Assembly: GCA_965215755.1 (NCBI GenBank)
Contig: OZ244119.1
Coordinates: 2,914,001-2,978,000, forward strand
Reading direction: 5' to 3'
DNA length: 64,000 nucleotides
From: Tectiglobus sp965215755
GTDB lineage: Bacteria > Pseudomonadota > Alphaproteobacteria > Rhizobiales > Hyphomicrobiaceae
Made by a program: the position numbers and the translations under genes. A model generated the notes under the pieces. The model worked only from the letters and a program-made list of their open reading frames with translations, was not told the origin of the DNA and searched no databases. Below, in pieces: positions 52,748-61,419 of the stretch. Within the stretch, counting starts at the first letter, position 1; each line of letters starts with the position of its first letter.

Positions 52748-54564
52748 TGATAGAGTTTCGACGTGATATTGCTCGGTTCGGTCTGCCACTGCAAAGTGTG
52801 TTGCTGTTGCTCATGTTTCAACTTGGTGGCACAGCCATGGAATTGGTGGGCCTCGCGGCAATTGTGCCCGTCTACCAGTTTATACAAGCTGAAGGAAATG
52901 TAGCCCAACTGGTTCGGGAGAATGAGTGGTGGCAAGGCTTGATTGATGCCTATGCCTTCTTCGGCCTAATGCCTTCGCTTGGATTGTTGCTCATTACCAG
53001 CATGTTGGCGTTACTTATCCGGCAAGGCTTTGTGTTTACTAGGTTGCGTTTTCAGGCGGAATTGAGAGAAGGCCTCATTGCAAAGAAGCGCGCAGAAGGC
53101 TTCAGCGATTATATCGCGGCAACAACGGAATATCAGGAAGGTCAAGACCCAGGCAGGATAGTCAATGATCTAACCACGGAACTGGGCCGCGCAGTACAAT
53201 ACCTGTTTAGCTCAATCAGCCTAATTGGTATTGGTATCATATTCACTATCTATCTTGTTGCTCTAGTTTCTATTTCAGCAGCCTTGACCGCTTTAGCCGT
53301 GCTAGTTTTCGGGTTAGCTGCGCTCGCAGTGCGTGGTCAGTTGCACAGAACGGAAAAGGCAAGTCGGGAAGTCGTTCAGGCCAACCAGAACATGTCAGGC
53401 TTCCTCGTCGAACGCATTAAGACAACACGCTTGATCAGACTTGCCGGAATGGAGCGGGCGGAAGTCGCTGCCATGAACCGTCTCACCGAAAGACAACGTA
53501 GCCGCATGGTACGGATTTTCAATCTGCTTGCCAACTTGGAAATCATTGTCGAGCCAATTGTTGTCACAGCCGCGCTTGCTTTCCTTTACGTCAGTATAAC
53601 CTTTGCGAAGCTGCCACTTGAGTTTGTTGGTCTTTTTCTTGTTTTGATCATACGCCTGTTGCCGGTGCTCAAGCAGGCCGCTCGTACCCGGCAGTCGAAG
53701 CGCGGCTTGAAGGCGTCATTCATTGCGGTTGCCGATAGATTCGATTCCATGAAATCAGAACGCGAGCATGTTTCTGGGACACTGCTACTGACTTCGACTG
53801 AGAAGGGAATCGTGTTCGACGACGTGGTCTTCGCCTACGAAGGACGCCAGCACGCGCCGGCGCTGGACAATCTAAGCTGTAGCTTCGAAGCGGGGCAGCT
53901 CACAGCAATTATAGGCCCGTCAGGTGCTGGCAAATCGACACTGTTTGACATGATACCTCGACTAAGGCGTTCCACGTCCGGTCGTATTCTGATCAATGGC
54001 ATAGATATCGGCGAGTATGATCTGACAAGCCTTCGCAGCCGGATCTCCTATGCACCGCAATCGCCGCAGGTCTTTAATGTGCCGTTGTCCGCGCACATCC
54101 GCTACGGAAAACCTGATGCGACTATGGACGAAATCCGTAAGGCGGCTGAACTTGCTAATGCGGCAGACTTTATCGACGCTCAACCCATGGGCTATGAAAC
54201 TCTTGCAGGTGCCAACGGCGATCAATTATCGGGCGGCCAAAAGCAACGCCTGGATCTCGCGCGAGCACTGGTGCGCGGTGCGCCAATTCTATTGTTGGAC
54301 GAGCCAACCAGCAATCTAGATGCCGACTCCGAAGCTCTGTTCCGCGAAGCTCTGTTGCGGATCAGATCTGAGACGGAGATGACAATTCTGATCATTGCAC
54401 ACCGCCTGTCGACTGTTATGGCAGCAGACAAGATTGTCGTGCTTCAGCACGGGAAGGTGACCGCCGAAGGCACCCATTCAACTCTTATTGCACAAGACGA
54501 GTGGTATGCGAGCGCCTTTGCAAAACAGTCAGGTCAGGCCGTCAACGTCGCGTTGACGGCCTGA
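52744..54564 (+). CDS. ABC-type exporter (fused membrane and ATPase domains)
   Basis: 606 residues from the ATG at 52744, overlapping the previous stop. A six-span type IV ABC exporter domain (1-340) is followed by a nucleotide-binding domain with Walker A (IIGPSGAGKST), signature (LSGGQKQRL) and Walker B (ILLLDEPTSNLD). It is a half-transporter and would act as a homodimer. In a glycan operon without an obvious Wzx flippase, a PglK/MsbA-like role in flipping a lipid-linked oligosaccharide is plausible. Lipid or peptide export is the alternative. Confidence 0.9.
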   Translation: MMIEFRRDIARFGLPLQSVLLLLMFQLGGTAMELVGLAAIVPVYQFIQAEGNVAQLVRENEWWQGLIDAYAFFGLMPSLGLLLITSMLALLIRQGFVFTRLRFQAELREGLIAKKRAEGFSDYIAATTEYQEGQDPGRIVNDLTTELGRAVQYLFSSISLIGIGIIFTIYLVALVSISAALTALAVLVFGLAALAVRGQLHRTEKASREVVQANQNMSGFLVERIKTTRLIRLAGMERAEVAAMNRLTERQRSRMVRIFNLLANLEIIVEPIVVTAALAFLYVSITFAKLPLEFVGLFLVLIIRLLPVLKQAARTRQSKRGLKASFIAVADRFDSMKSEREHVSGTLLLTSTEKGIVFDDVVFAYEGRQHAPALDNLSCSFEAGQLTAIIGPSGAGKSTLFDMIPRLRRSTSGRILINGIDIGEYDLTSLRSRISYAPQSPQVFNVPLSAHIRYGKPDATMDEIRKAAELANAADFIDAQPMGYETLAGANGDQLSGGQKQRLDLARALVRGAPILLLDEPTSNLDADSEALFREALLRIRSETEMTILIIAHRLSTVMAADKIVVLQHGKVTAEGTHSTLIAQDEWYASAFAKQSGQAVNVALTA

Positions 54565-54632
54565 CCCAACCTAGTGGTTGGCAGCGAGGAAGAAGACGAA
54601 CAAGACATGCGGACATATCATTGAACAGTGCC

Positions 54633-55673
54633 ATGATGAGCCAAGATATTCGTAAAATGTTCGAGGGCGCAGATGTCCTTATAACCGGCGGAACAGGATC
54701 CTTCGGGCAGGCCTTTGTTCGCGAGGTGCTGGAGACCTGCAACGTCAATAGGCTGGTGGTCTATAGTCGCGATGAACTCAAACAGTCGGAGATGGCTCAG
54801 CGCTATAGCGCTACCGACTATCCCTGCATGCGATACTTTGTTGGAGACGTTCGAGATTTTGACCGACTTCGACGGGCTTTCCACGGGATCGACTATGTGG
54901 TGCATGCCGCGGCGTTGAAGCAAGTGCCGGCGGCCGAGTACAATCCCATTGAAGCCATCAAGACTAACATCATTGGCGCTGAAAACGTCATCAACGCTGC
55001 AATCGATAATGGTGTCAGAAAGATTATCGCGCTTTCCACCGACAAGGCCGCCAATCCCGTTAACCTGTATGGCGCCACTAAGCTTTGCTCCGACAAACTG
55101 TTCGTTGCCGGCAATAACTTGACCGGTTCACGGGACACTGCTTTTGCGGTTGTGCGATACGGTAATGTTCTCGGGAGTCGCGGTAGCATTATCCCGATCT
55201 TTCGAAAGATGATGGCTGATCGCGTGGAACATCTGCCGATCACGGATCCGAGGATGACCCGCTTCTGGATAACCATGCAGCAGGGTGTTAACTTTGTATT
55301 TGGGTGCCTGACCAACATGCGGGGGGGCGAAATCTATATTCCAAAGATCCCGTCCATGAAGGTTACGGATCTGGTTGAGGCCATCGCTCCCGACTATCCG
55401 ACGAAGGTTGTCGGCATTCGGCCGGGAGAGAAACTGCACGAGATTATGATAACCGAAGACGATGCACCCAATACGCTAGCTTTTGAGAACTGCTACATGA
55501 TCCAGCCAACCGGCGTCCAAAAAGCCAAGGACCGCAGGCACTACTTTGACGGCAAGGCCGGCACGGTCGTTAGCGAAGGCTTTCAATACCGCTCCGATCT
55601 TAACGAACAATGGCTGACGCCGAACGATCTCAACCGAATCCTCGCCAGTACCGCACCGGACAAAGGCGCATGA
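54633..55673 (+). CDS. pseB: UDP-GlcNAc 4,6-dehydratase (inverting), PseB/FlaA1 type
   Basis: 346 residues from tandem ATGs at 54633/54636. GGTGSFG (19-25) binds NADP, and the inverting-dehydratase active site is readable: T136-D137-K138 (LSTDKAANP), Y146 and K150 (NLYGATK), with MTRFWITMQQGV and GEKLHEIMI as further PseB signatures. It makes UDP-2-acetamido-2,6-dideoxy-4-keto-L-altrose-series sugar, the entry step to pseudaminic acid and L-sugars. No PseC, PseG or PseH follows directly, so the downstream route differs from classic pseudaminic synthesis or uses enzymes elsewhere. A 68-base gap separates it from the ABC exporter. Confidence 0.93.
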   Translation: MMSQDIRKMFEGADVLITGGTGSFGQAFVREVLETCNVNRLVVYSRDELKQSEMAQRYSATDYPCMRYFVGDVRDFDRLRRAFHGIDYVVHAAALKQVPAAEYNPIEAIKTNIIGAENVINAAIDNGVRKIIALSTDKAANPVNLYGATKLCSDKLFVAGNNLTGSRDTAFAVVRYGNVLGSRGSIIPIFRKMMADRVEHLPITDPRMTRFWITMQQGVNFVFGCLTNMRGGEIYIPKIPSMKVTDLVEAIAPDYPTKVVGIRPGEKLHEIMITEDDAPNTLAFENCYMIQPTGVQKAKDRRHYFDGKAGTVVSEGFQYRSDLNEQWLTPNDLNRILASTAPDKGA

Positions 55674-56710
55674 TTAGATTCAGCAAAAGCTCGGGGCCTT
55701 TGCTTGCCCACAAAACCGGGTTCTTTGAAGAGAACGATAAGATTCTTGCCGAGATCAACCGGATTAACAGCGTCTATCTTCGGCAGCCCAGGCGAACGAA
55801 CTGCAAGTGCTGCGACCGGCTGTTAGACGGCGAGCGCTTTACTAAGAATGAGATCGACTATGTGCTATGCGGCACTTGCGGTCATTTGAACGGCATCTAC
55901 CAGGACAGTGATGTGTTTTGCGAAGCGCTCTATACCGATGACGGGGGCGCCAACTATGCCAAGAACTACTCGGCAGCGTCACGTGAAGCCTACGCGAGCC
56001 GGGTTCGCGATATTTATGTGCCTAAGGCCGAGTTTCTCCGAGATGGTCTACAGGAATTGGGAGAAGATGCTGGTGCTCTGAACTACGCGGATTTTGGAGC
56101 GGGCTCCGGTTACTTTGTTGCTGCGCTGCGCCAGATCGGATTGAAAAAATCGCAAGGCTATGAGGTTTCGGAAACGCAAGTAGCGCTGGCTGAAGCTATG
56201 ATTGAGGCGGGCTCGATGGTCCACCATGATCTCGAGGTTACTGTCGGAATTGCAGCCGAAATCAAGGCCGACGTTATCTCGATGATTGGTGTTTTGGAGC
56301 ACGTGCAGCATCCGCGGCCCATCTTGAGCGCGCTCTCGAAAAATCCATCTGTACGCTACCTCTACTTTTCGGTTCCACTATTTAGTCCATGTGTGATCCT
56401 TGAGGCCGTATTCCCGAATGTGTTCCAACGGCAGCTGTCTGCTGGCCACACGCATCTTTTTACTGAGCAGTCGATTGATTGGATGTGCAAGGAATTTGGT
56501 ATGACGCGAGAAGCCGAATGGTGGTTTGGCACAGATCTTGTCGATCTCTATCGTTCGGTTGCCGTGGAGCTAGAACGCAATGATGGAACAGCGACCTTGG
56601 CAACGCACTGGCGGCAAATGATTGTGCCCCTGATCGATGATATGCAACACCAGCTCGATAAAGCGAAGCACGCATCTGAAGTTCACATGCTACTACGTTT
56701 CGCCGATTAA
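55670..56710 (+). CDS. SAM-dependent methyltransferase with N-terminal zinc-ribbon
   Basis: 346 residues from the ATG at 55670 (ATGA overlap with pseB). Cysteines at C45, C47, C48, C67 and C70 form a zinc-ribbon-like N-terminal element, as in TylM/NovU-type sugar C-methyltransferases. The SAM site is LNYADFGAGSGYFVAALRQIG (138-158), followed by GYEVSETQVALAEAM and MIGVLEHVQHP. Members methylate keto-sugar nucleotides or related intermediates. Following a 4,6-dehydratase that yields a 4-keto sugar, C-methylation of such an intermediate is possible but unproven. Confidence 0.83.
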   Translation: MIRFSKSSGPLLAHKTGFFEENDKILAEINRINSVYLRQPRRTNCKCCDRLLDGERFTKNEIDYVLCGTCGHLNGIYQDSDVFCEALYTDDGGANYAKNYSAASREAYASRVRDIYVPKAEFLRDGLQELGEDAGALNYADFGAGSGYFVAALRQIGLKKSQGYEVSETQVALAEAMIEAGSMVHHDLEVTVGIAAEIKADVISMIGVLEHVQHPRPILSALSKNPSVRYLYFSVPLFSPCVILEAVFPNVFQRQLSAGHTHLFTEQSIDWMCKEFGMTREAEWWFGTDLVDLYRSVAVELERNDGTATLATHWRQMIVPLIDDMQHQLDKAKHASEVHMLLRFAD

Positions 56711-57573
56711 TGAAGACCCTGGTTCTTGGGGCAACTGGTCTACTCGGCCCCTATCTTGCCGGTGCAGCGGCTTGCCTGGGTGATGTCGTCCGGCATGGAC
56801 AGCACAGCGGCGATAAGCTCTGCAATCTTCGCGACCCTAAGGCCACAGCAAAGCTCTTAGAAATCGTCGCACCCGACCTAGTCTTCAATTGTGTTGCTCT
56901 GACAAACGTGGATCGTTGTGAGGATGACCCTGAGGCCGCTGACTTGCTTAACCGCCAAGTTGTCCAGCACGTGGTTAATGGGCTGTCCTCGAACGCCATT
57001 CTTGTACAGATCTCGACCGATCAGGTCTATTCAGGTGTTCGGGCGCCGACATCCGAAAACTGTACCGACCCGGTCAATGTTTATGGCAAGAGCAAACTTG
57101 CTGGCGAGTATGAAGCGCTAAGACATAGCAATGCGGTGGTCCTTCGCGTCAATCTTTTCGGGCCAACGCTGACGTCGGGGCGATCCAGCCTGTCGGACTG
57201 GATGCTGCAGCAATTCCGCTCTCGTGCAGCAATGACCCTCTTCAGCGATAACCTGTTTTCACCGCTGCACATGGATACTTTGGCAGCGACAGCCATGGAT
57301 ATCGTTCGTGCAGGCCTGCGGGGAACCTACAATGTGGGTTCGCGCGCTGGGATGAGTAAGGCAGAATTCGGATTGGCACTTGCCCGCCAGTATGACCTCA
57401 GTGCCAGCCAGGTTGAGATCAGCGCGTCATCCGCAATGCCTGGCCGGGCGCCGAGACCGCTCGACATGCGGATGGACGTGAGCAAGATAGAACAAGCACT
57501 GGGCCGCTCAATGCCGACACTTCTCGATCAAATCGCGCTGCTGAAAGACACGCCAACGGGAGCCACTCAATGA
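56710..57573 (+). CDS. RmlD-like SDR (sugar-nucleotide reductase)
   Basis: 287 residues starting on the last base of the previous stop. The extended SDR of the RmlD group has LVLGATGLLGPYLAGAA (4-20), FNCVALTNVDRCEDDPEAADLLN, VQISTDQVYSG and VNVYGKSKLAGEYEAL with the catalytic Tyr and Lys. RmlD reduces dTDP-4-keto-rhamnose. In this operon, after a 4,6-dehydratase and a methyltransferase, it probably reduces a 4-keto group. It overlaps the second neuB by ATGA. Confidence 0.87.
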   Translation: MKTLVLGATGLLGPYLAGAAACLGDVVRHGQHSGDKLCNLRDPKATAKLLEIVAPDLVFNCVALTNVDRCEDDPEAADLLNRQVVQHVVNGLSSNAILVQISTDQVYSGVRAPTSENCTDPVNVYGKSKLAGEYEALRHSNAVVLRVNLFGPTLTSGRSSLSDWMLQQFRSRAAMTLFSDNLFSPLHMDTLAATAMDIVRAGLRGTYNVGSRAGMSKAEFGLALARQYDLSASQVEISASSAMPGRAPRPLDMRMDVSKIEQALGRSMPTLLDQIALLKDTPTGATQ

Positions 57574-58640
57574 CTGTTGTCCTCGATACTGGTCGGTTTA
57601 AGGTTGGCAACGAACATCCGACTTATTTCATTGCCGACGTTGCGGCCAACCATGATGGAGACTTGGAACGCGCCAAGGGCCTCATCCACATGTGCGCGGA
57701 AGCAGGCGCAAATGCTGCGAAGTTTCAAAACTTCAAAGCTGAAACCATTGTCTCCGACTTTGGCTTTAAGTCATTGGGTGGGCAGCAGTCACATCAGGCC
57801 AACTGGTCGAAAAGTGTTTTTGAGGTTTATCAGGACGCGTCAATCGATCTGGGCTGGGCGCCGGAACTGCGCAAGACCTGCGACGAAGCCGGGATCGACT
57901 ACTTCACCTCTCCCTATGATTTGGATCTACTGCCATACCTCTCAGAGCATGTCGTTGCCTGGAAGCTCGGCTCAGGTGACATTACCTGGCACGACTCTAT
58001 TGCATGGATGGCGAAAGACAATAAACCGCTCTTCATCGCCACAGGCGCCTCAGAGATGGCTGAAGTCGAAGCTGCGATGGAGGTTGCGCTCTCCCACACT
58101 GACCAACTTTGCCTCATGCAATGCAACACGAACTACACTGGTTCACTCGAAAACTTCCGCCACATCGCACTCAACGTACTCAAGACATTTGCGCAGCGCT
58201 TTCCTAATACAGTGCTGGGTCTCTCGGATCATACACCTGGCCACGCAACCGTGCTCGGTGCAGTGGCGCTGGGCGCTCGGGCGATTGAAAAACACTTCAC
58301 CGACGATATGAACCGAGAAGGTCCGGACCATGGCTTCTCGATGACGCCGCAAACCTGGCGTGACATGGTGGATCGCACGCGGGAACTTGAACTGGCGCTT
58401 GGCCCCAGCGAAAAAACGATCATGGAGAATGAGCGTGAGACAGCCGTGCTGCAGCGTCGAGGCATCCGCGCCAAACGCGAGCTCAAAGCCGGCCATGCCA
58501 TCACGCAGGACGATCTGATCTCGCTGCGTCCCTGCCCGAACGAGGCGCTGGCCCCCTACCAGATCGACCGGCTGATCGGCAAGACGCTTAAAGGTGATAT
58601 TGCCGAGGGTGACATTATACGTGCGGAATATGTCAGCTAA
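57570..58640 (+). CDS. neuB: Nonulosonic acid synthase (NeuB/SpsE/PseI family), second copy
   Basis: 356 residues, ATGA overlap with the SDR gene. Barrel motifs are YFIADVAANHDGDLERAKGLI, NAAKFQNFKAET, DYFTSPYDLDLL, WKLGSGDITWHD, ATGASEMAEV and LGLSDHTPGHATVLGAVALGA with EKHFTD. The C terminus is a SAF domain (RAKRELKAGHAITQDDLISLRP). The SGDITW variant in place of SGEL and the AANH in place of GVNH set it apart from the first NeuB at 40076, so the two likely make different acids. SpsF 670 bases on would activate the product. Confidence 0.92.
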   Translation: MTVVLDTGRFKVGNEHPTYFIADVAANHDGDLERAKGLIHMCAEAGANAAKFQNFKAETIVSDFGFKSLGGQQSHQANWSKSVFEVYQDASIDLGWAPELRKTCDEAGIDYFTSPYDLDLLPYLSEHVVAWKLGSGDITWHDSIAWMAKDNKPLFIATGASEMAEVEAAMEVALSHTDQLCLMQCNTNYTGSLENFRHIALNVLKTFAQRFPNTVLGLSDHTPGHATVLGAVALGARAIEKHFTDDMNREGPDHGFSMTPQTWRDMVDRTRELELALGPSEKTIMENERETAVLQRRGIRAKRELKAGHAITQDDLISLRPCPNEALAPYQIDRLIGKTLKGDIAEGDIIRAEYVS

Positions 58641-59316
58641 AGAAAACAAAGTCGTCATCTTGCTTCCGGCATTCAACGAGGCCCAAACGATTGCTGGCGT
58701 TGTGGCCAATGTATCGTCCTATGGCTTAGCGCTGGTCGTCGATGATGGATCGACAGATCGGACCGGTGTGTTCGCAGAGCAAGCAGGTGCTCACGTGCTA
58801 CGCCTCTGTCCTAACTGTGGTTATGAAGGCGCGCTTAATGCCGGCTTTGCAGAGGCATCCCGGATTGGCGCGGGCATTGTCGTGACGTTTGACGCTGACG
58901 GTCAGTTCGATGCGGCACTGCTTGAACAGATGCTGGAGCCCGTGAGGTCCGGCCGCGTCTCCCTGGTGCTGGGACAACGGCCCCGTTCGGCTCGACTAGC
59001 CGAAATGTTATTCAGTTGTTACACACGCTGGCGGCACGGTGTTCGCGATATTCTTTGCGGTGTGAAAGCCTATCGGATTGAGCTTTTTGAACAGCATGGG
59101 CATTTTGATCGTGGCAAGTCGGTTGGCACAGAACTGGCGCTGGCTGCCATCAAGCGTGGAGTAGAATTTGCCACAGTTGATGTGCCCGTACGCGAACGTA
59201 CCCACGGCTTGTCTCGTTTTGGCATTGGATGGCGGGCGAACAAACGCATCCTCGAGGCTATGCGACTTGCAATCATGGCGGATCTTGCTCCGGAACGAAC
59301 AAGTAGGCACGCATGA
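58630..59316 (+). CDS. GT2 family glycosyltransferase
   Basis: 228 residues from the ATG at 58630, inside the end of neuB. The N-terminal VVILLPAFNEAQTIAGVVANV, the LVVDDGSTDRTG donor motif with its DDG, and VVTFDADGQFD with the metal-binding DxD-type acidic pair define a DPM1/GtrB-like GT2 enzyme. Unlike GtrB it has no C-terminal membrane spans. The acceptor is unknown. A polyprenyl-phosphate sugar synthase or a glycan transferase are the options. Confidence 0.88.
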   Translation: MSAKENKVVILLPAFNEAQTIAGVVANVSSYGLALVVDDGSTDRTGVFAEQAGAHVLRLCPNCGYEGALNAGFAEASRIGAGIVVTFDADGQFDAALLEQMLEPVRSGRVSLVLGQRPRSARLAEMLFSCYTRWRHGVRDILCGVKAYRIELFEQHGHFDRGKSVGTELALAAIKRGVEFATVDVPVRERTHGLSRFGIGWRANKRILEAMRLAIMADLAPERTSRHA

Positions 59317-60098
59317 CCAAAACTGTTGCTATCATTCAAGCGCGCATTCGATCTCAGCGCCTGCCTGGAAAGGTATTGTTTGAATTGGCCGGCCGTCCCA
59401 TGATTGGTCTGACCATTGCCCGTGCGAGGCGTTGCAGCACTATCGACCAAGTGATTGTCGCCACCGGTGAAGGCGAGGAAAACGATGCCCTTGCCGATGT
59501 TGTGGAAAGTCTCAGCTGTACCATCTTTCGCGGTCCGGAAGATGATGTCCTGCAGCGATATGCTAGTGCAGCAGCCGTCAACGATGCCGATGTTATTGTG
59601 CGACTGACTGGTGATTGCCCGCTCATTGACCCTGCCGTAATTGATCTCGTGGTGGAGAAGCGCAGTGCAGATAGCCTCGACTACTCAACCAATGTACATC
59701 CGCCGACGTGGCCTGATGGCCTGGATGTTTCAGTCTTCACACGTAAGACGCTTGAGCGTGCAAACATAGAAGCCAGGCTGCCATCGCAGCGGGAACACGT
59801 CGTGCCATGGATGTGGGCGCAATCCAACTTGGAAGGCGGTAGCCTATTAAGTGCAGCCAATGTTCCGTGCCACCAAGATTTCTCACAAGAGCGATGGACA
59901 GTGGATGACGCGGCAGACTTCCGCATGGTGCGCCGTGTCGCCAAGAGATTGGGGCCAGAGGGGATGGTTAACGCCAGCTGGGATGAAGTCCGAGCGGCAC
60001 TCGCCGAAGATGGAACGATTGCAGCCATTAATGCTGATGGGGTCCGCGATGCAGGCTTGGCCAAGAGCCGCGTGGATGACGTGACGGCTGCCACTTAA
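59313..60098 (+). CDS. spsF: SpsF-type cytidylyltransferase
   Basis: 261 residues, ATGA overlap with the GT2 gene. The N-terminal VAIIQARIRSQRLPGKVLFEL and VIVRLTGDCPLIDPAVID (94-111) are hallmarks of SpsF, the spore-coat polysaccharide family, related to CMP-Kdo and CMP-nonulosonate synthetases. It probably activates the product of the second NeuB, giving each of the two acid pathways its own cytidylyltransferase. The C-terminal region (LSAANVPCHQDFSQERWTVDD) is also typical. Confidence 0.88.
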   Translation: MTKTVAIIQARIRSQRLPGKVLFELAGRPMIGLTIARARRCSTIDQVIVATGEGEENDALADVVESLSCTIFRGPEDDVLQRYASAAAVNDADVIVRLTGDCPLIDPAVIDLVVEKRSADSLDYSTNVHPPTWPDGLDVSVFTRKTLERANIEARLPSQREHVVPWMWAQSNLEGGSLLSAANVPCHQDFSQERWTVDDAADFRMVRRVAKRLGPEGMVNASWDEVRAALAEDGTIAAINADGVRDAGLAKSRVDDVTAAT

Positions 60099-60110
60099 GT
60101 TGTGAGAACG

Positions 60111-61415
60111 ATGACGGCTCAATACTACGACAACTCACGATACCGGCAATCGCTGGCCTTATTGGAGCGGGCTGAGCAATCGGTACCGGGGCAAGCGCAA
60201 ACCTTCTCCAAGGGCTGGACGCAGTATCCGCGTGGGGCAGCTCCCGTTTTTGCGACGCAAGCCGATGGTGGCTATGTCTGGGATGTCGACGGCAATCGCT
60301 ATGTTGATTGGCCGATGGCGCTTGGACCATTGTTGCTTGGCCATAATCATCCGGGCGTGAATGCAGCACTTGCTGCCCAGCTAAAAAACGGCTTGGCCTT
60401 CTCACTGCCGACAATTCTAGAATTGGAATTGGCGGAACGATTGATCGATTGGTTCCCCTATGCAGAACGCGTGCGTTTCGGGAAGAACGGTTCGGACGTG
60501 ACAGCCGCTGCTGTGCGCGCGGCTCGGGCCTTTACCGGAAGGGACGTGGTTCTTTGCTGCGGCTATCATGGCTGGCAGGACTGGTTCATTGGCACGACCA
60601 CGCGGAATGCCGGTGTTCCGCAGGCAGTACAGGACCTTACGATCCCGTTCGCCTACGACGATGTGCAATCACTTGAGCATTTGCTCGAAGAGAACGAGAG
60701 GCGTGTCGCAGCCATCGTCATGGAGCCGATGGGCATAGTCGAACCCTCTGAGGGCTATCTGCAGAGCGTTCGCAGGCTCGCTGACGAACATGGTGCCATC
60801 CTGGTGTTTGACGAATGCTGGACCGGTTTTCGTATTCACCTGCAGGGTGCCTACGGTAAATTCGGCGTTGCGCCAGACCTCGCATGCTTCGGCAAGGCAC
60901 TCGGCAACGGTGTTCCAATCTCGGTTATCCTCGGCCGCACCGATGTTATGGAAATGTTCGAAGAAGCCTTCTTCTCGTTTACCTTCGGCGGCGACATGCT
61001 GGGCTTTGTTGCAGCGCAGGCGGTGCTAGATACACTGCAGTGCGAGCCCGTGCTCGCCCATGTCGATGCTATTGGCGGCCGTTTGATGTCGGGGCTCACC
61101 AACTTGATCAGCAAACACGGCCTTGATGCTCAAATCGGTGTGCAGGGATATCCCGGCCGCAGCGTCATGTCGTTCAGAGGTGATGGAGAGGACGGCCTCC
61201 TGTTGAAGAGCATTTTTCAGCAGGAAGGTTGCAGTCGCGGAATACTCGCTGCCGGTTGGCATGCGCCTTCCTACGCTCACACCAATGAGGATGTTGACCA
61301 TACGCTGTCGGCTTACGACGAGGCGTTACTGCTTATTGCAAATGCGATTGCGGGCGATTCCCTCCCTGATTGCCTGCATGGTCGTCAGGTCGAAGCAGTT
61401 TTTCGGAAACCCTAA
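60111..61415 (+). CDS. Class III aminotransferase (glutamate-1-semialdehyde aminomutase-like)
   Basis: 434 residues from the ATG at 60111. A GTG three codons upstream is also possible. PLP-binding features are FGKNGSDVTAAAVRAARA (123-140), CCGYHGWQDW (149-158), D234 in LVFDECWTGFR and the PLP lysine K262 in CFGKALGNG. It resembles HemL but occurs next to spsF and neuB in glycan loci, where it is thought to aminate a keto-sugar or a chain-terminal carbonyl. Tetrapyrrole synthesis is unlikely given the surroundings. Confidence 0.85.
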   Translation: MTAQYYDNSRYRQSLALLERAEQSVPGQAQTFSKGWTQYPRGAAPVFATQADGGYVWDVDGNRYVDWPMALGPLLLGHNHPGVNAALAAQLKNGLAFSLPTILELELAERLIDWFPYAERVRFGKNGSDVTAAAVRAARAFTGRDVVLCCGYHGWQDWFIGTTTRNAGVPQAVQDLTIPFAYDDVQSLEHLLEENERRVAAIVMEPMGIVEPSEGYLQSVRRLADEHGAILVFDECWTGFRIHLQGAYGKFGVAPDLACFGKALGNGVPISVILGRTDVMEMFEEAFFSFTFGGDMLGFVAAQAVLDTLQCEPVLAHVDAIGGRLMSGLTNLISKHGLDAQIGVQGYPGRSVMSFRGDGEDGLLLKSIFQQEGCSRGILAAGWHAPSYAHTNEDVDHTLSAYDEALLLIANAIAGDSLPDCLHGRQVEAVFRKP

Positions 61416-61419
61416 CGCA

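Noticed and set aside
60111..61415. hemL (tetrapyrrole synthesis)
   Set aside because: Its fold matches HemL, but it lies 12 bases after spsF and before an acyltransferase in a glycan operon; a biosynthetic amino-sugar or related role is more likely.
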